Part shown: positions 5,466 through 6,578 of the stretch, piece after piece
Position numbering within the stretch: position 1 is the first letter of the stretch
How the letters are laid out: every line of letters starts with the position of its first letter
Origin: Myxococcales bacterium
GTDB taxonomy: Bacteria; Myxococcota_C; UBA6777
Direction: 5' to 3'
DNA length: 6,578 nt
NCBI GenBank assembly: GCA_027005175.1
Contig: JALTMC010000204.1
Coordinates: 1-6,578 of the forward strand
Program-made: the position numbers and the translations under genes
Notes under the pieces: generated by a model
Database searches by the model: none
Told to the model about the DNA's origin: nothing
What the model saw: only the letters and a program-made list of their open reading frames with translations

Positions 5466-5547
5466 TGCAACATCCAAAGGTTCTCAACGCAGACAGAACG
5501 ATCCAGGAGTGATTGGTGCAGTAGGGTCAAGTTGATTTCACAGAGAG

Positions 5548-5552
5548 AAGGA
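5548..5552 (+). promoter_or_regulatory. ribosome binding site of protein kinase gene
   Basis: AAGGA, within the purine-rich AGAGAGAAGGAA, lies six bases before the ATG at 5559. It fixes the start of the kinase frame well. Confidence 0.75.
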
Positions 5553-5558
5553 ACAGAG

Positions 5559-6578
5559 ATGGTCTCGTTATACAGTGGTGAAGAGTTGGCTTGGGAGCTT
5601 TCACCCATAGGGAAAAGTCTCAAAGGAACCTATCGCATCGATGAGATGGTCAGCCAGGGAGGCATGGCTTGGTTGTACAAAGCCATGCACTTGGTTCTGG
5701 AAGAACCTGTTGCTCTCAAGCTCCTGTATCCACAACTTATCCAAGATCGAGTCGCACACAAGCGATTTCTCGAAGAAGCTCGCATTCAGTTTAAACTTCG
5801 CCACTCCAACATTGTTCAAGTCACAGACCTCATCGCAGACGACAGCTTTGCAGGCATTGTCATGGAGTGGGTCGATGGACTAAGTCTGAAAGATTACTTA
5901 CTTCAACGCAAAGAATTGCTGAGTTTGTCGGAGGTTTATGCCTGTATTCACCCCCTCTTGAGCGCTTTACAACACTCCCATGAGCAAGGTGTCATTCACC
6001 GCGATATAAAGCCTGGCAATATCTTGCTTGCACGATCGGAGATACGATCTGCGATGATCCCAAAACTATCGGACTTTGGTGTGGCGAAAGTCCTCAATGA
6101 CTTCCGAGACAAAACAGCCACAGGCATGGCGTTGGGAACCTTCAAGTACATTTCTCCCGAACAAATTCGCGACAGTAAGAACGCAGACCATCGCACAGAC
6201 ATCTATGGTGTTGGTGTTATTTTATACCAGTTGATGACAGGACGCTTACCCTTTGAAGGAAATATGGAGCGGGTTCTTTTTGATCACATCTACACGCAGC
6301 CTGTCTCTCCAGCACACTTTGCCCCACATCTATCACGAGAATTATGTGATATAACATTGCGATGTTTGAGTAAAAGGCCGGAAGATCGGTTTCAATCATG
6401 TCAGGAGCTAGCCCTAGATTTGGAAACCATCATGCCCACTCACGGCAAACTGAAATGGTTGCCGAAGTTGAACCATTCATCGTCACACGAAGAGCAATGC
6501 CTCTCTTCTGCCTCCTCTCATCATCACCTCAAGGCGATCCCAACTCCCAGCCTCAAACTCCCAACCCCAACTCCCAAC
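5559..6578 (+). CDS. serine/threonine protein kinase (Hanks type), C-terminus cut by window edge
   Basis: 340 residues are visible with no stop before the edge. A complete bacterial Hanks-type kinase domain occupies about 25-290. VALK at 51-54 gives the ATP lysine (Lys54), FLEEAR at 70-75 the helix-C glutamate, HRDIKPGN at 147-154 the catalytic loop (Asp149, Lys151, Asn154), DFG at 172-174 the Mg site, GTFKYISPE at 193-201 the activation-segment end, and DIYGVGV at 214-220 the structural aspartate. All catalytic residues are present, so an active kinase is expected. The glycine loop is unusual: SQGGMAWLY (32-40) has Ser and Ala where the first and third Gly normally stand. From about 293 the chain becomes a Ser/His/Pro-rich linker ending in repeated Pro-Thr (PTPSLKLPTPTPN), as in kinases that carry a C-terminal membrane segment or sensor domain; these lie outside the window. 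The gene is divergent from the BpsA-like gene and its substrates are unknown. Confidence 0.93.
   Translation, partial: MVSLYSGEELAWELSPIGKSLKGTYRIDEMVSQGGMAWLYKAMHLVLEEPVALKLLYPQLIQDRVAHKRFLEEARIQFKLRHSNIVQVTDLIADDSFAGIVMEWVDGLSLKDYLLQRKELLSLSEVYACIHPLLSALQHSHEQGVIHRDIKPGNILLARSEIRSAMIPKLSDFGVAKVLNDFRDKTATGMALGTFKYISPEQIRDSKNADHRTDIYGVGVILYQLMTGRLPFEGNMERVLFDHIYTQPVSPAHFAPHLSRELCDITLRCLSKRPEDRFQSCQELALDLETIMPTHGKLKWLPKLNHSSSHEEQCLSSASSHHHLKAIPTPSLKLPTPTPN

Larger units (their letters stand above)
5241..5558. other. divergent intergenic region between BpsA-like gene and protein kinase gene
   Basis: About 318 bp without a convincing gene. It holds the minus-strand ribosome binding site GAGAGG (5246-5251), a run of nine A at 5378-5386, a TTTACA (5424-5429) that could be a plus-strand -35 but lacks a good -10 at normal spacing, and a strong inverted repeat at 5451-5465. 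The 9-mer GATTTCACA inside this inverted repeat recurs at 5534-5542, just before the kinase ribosome binding site. TATCAT read on the minus strand near 5263-5268 could be a -10 for the BpsA-like gene, but no -35 is found at 16-18 bp. A plus-strand frame at 5261-5455 looks like chance. Confidence 0.55.

Overview
The window looks like part of the chromosome of a Gram-negative bacterium of moderate GC content, plausibly from a myxobacterial or other delta-proteobacterium-like lineage. The Gram-negative call rests on an exported Omp85-type outer-membrane barrel. The lineage guess rests on a Hanks-type serine/threonine kinase of the bacterial 'GGM' class and on a bacterial homologue of the branched-polyamine synthase BpsA; it is inference. 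No tRNA, rRNA, CRISPR array, insertion sequence or integrase was seen.

Layout, left to right. (i) 1-282: a low-complexity acidic/Ser-rich stretch, most likely the N-terminal part of a minus-strand gene running off the left edge; a plus-strand frame ending at 130 competes with it. (ii) 271-444: a degenerate tandem repeat array of about 24-33 bp units. (iii) 451-1827 (-): an Omp85/BamA-like barrel with a signal peptide, a poly-lysine linker and no room for POTRA domains, with a good sigma70-like promoter at 1959-1987. (iv) 1828-2238: divergent intergenic region. (v) 2239-3039 (+): a DUF455 ferritin-like di-iron protein, overlapped by (vi) 3032-4207 (+): an ATP-grasp ligase-like protein. The junction of these two genes has been perfectly triplicated as a 33-bp tandem repeat, so three in-frame ATG codons exist. 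(vii) 4230-5240 (-): a BpsA-like aminopropyltransferase, convergent with the ATP-grasp gene (22-bp gap). (viii) 5241-5558: divergent intergenic region with a TGTGAA-N3-TTCACA inverted repeat. (ix) 5559-6578 (+): the kinase domain and start of the linker of a serine/threonine protein kinase cut by the right edge.

The best candidate for an uncharacterised system is the overlapping di-iron protein + ATP-grasp pair. The two families suggest an oxidative step and an ATP-dependent carboxylate-amine/thiol ligation acting in one pathway, substrate unknown. The neighbouring polyamine-synthase homologue lies on the other strand, so a functional link is only a hypothesis. A second theme is a series of short in-frame tandem duplications (33, 33, 12 and 12 bp), several of them at the 5' ends of genes.
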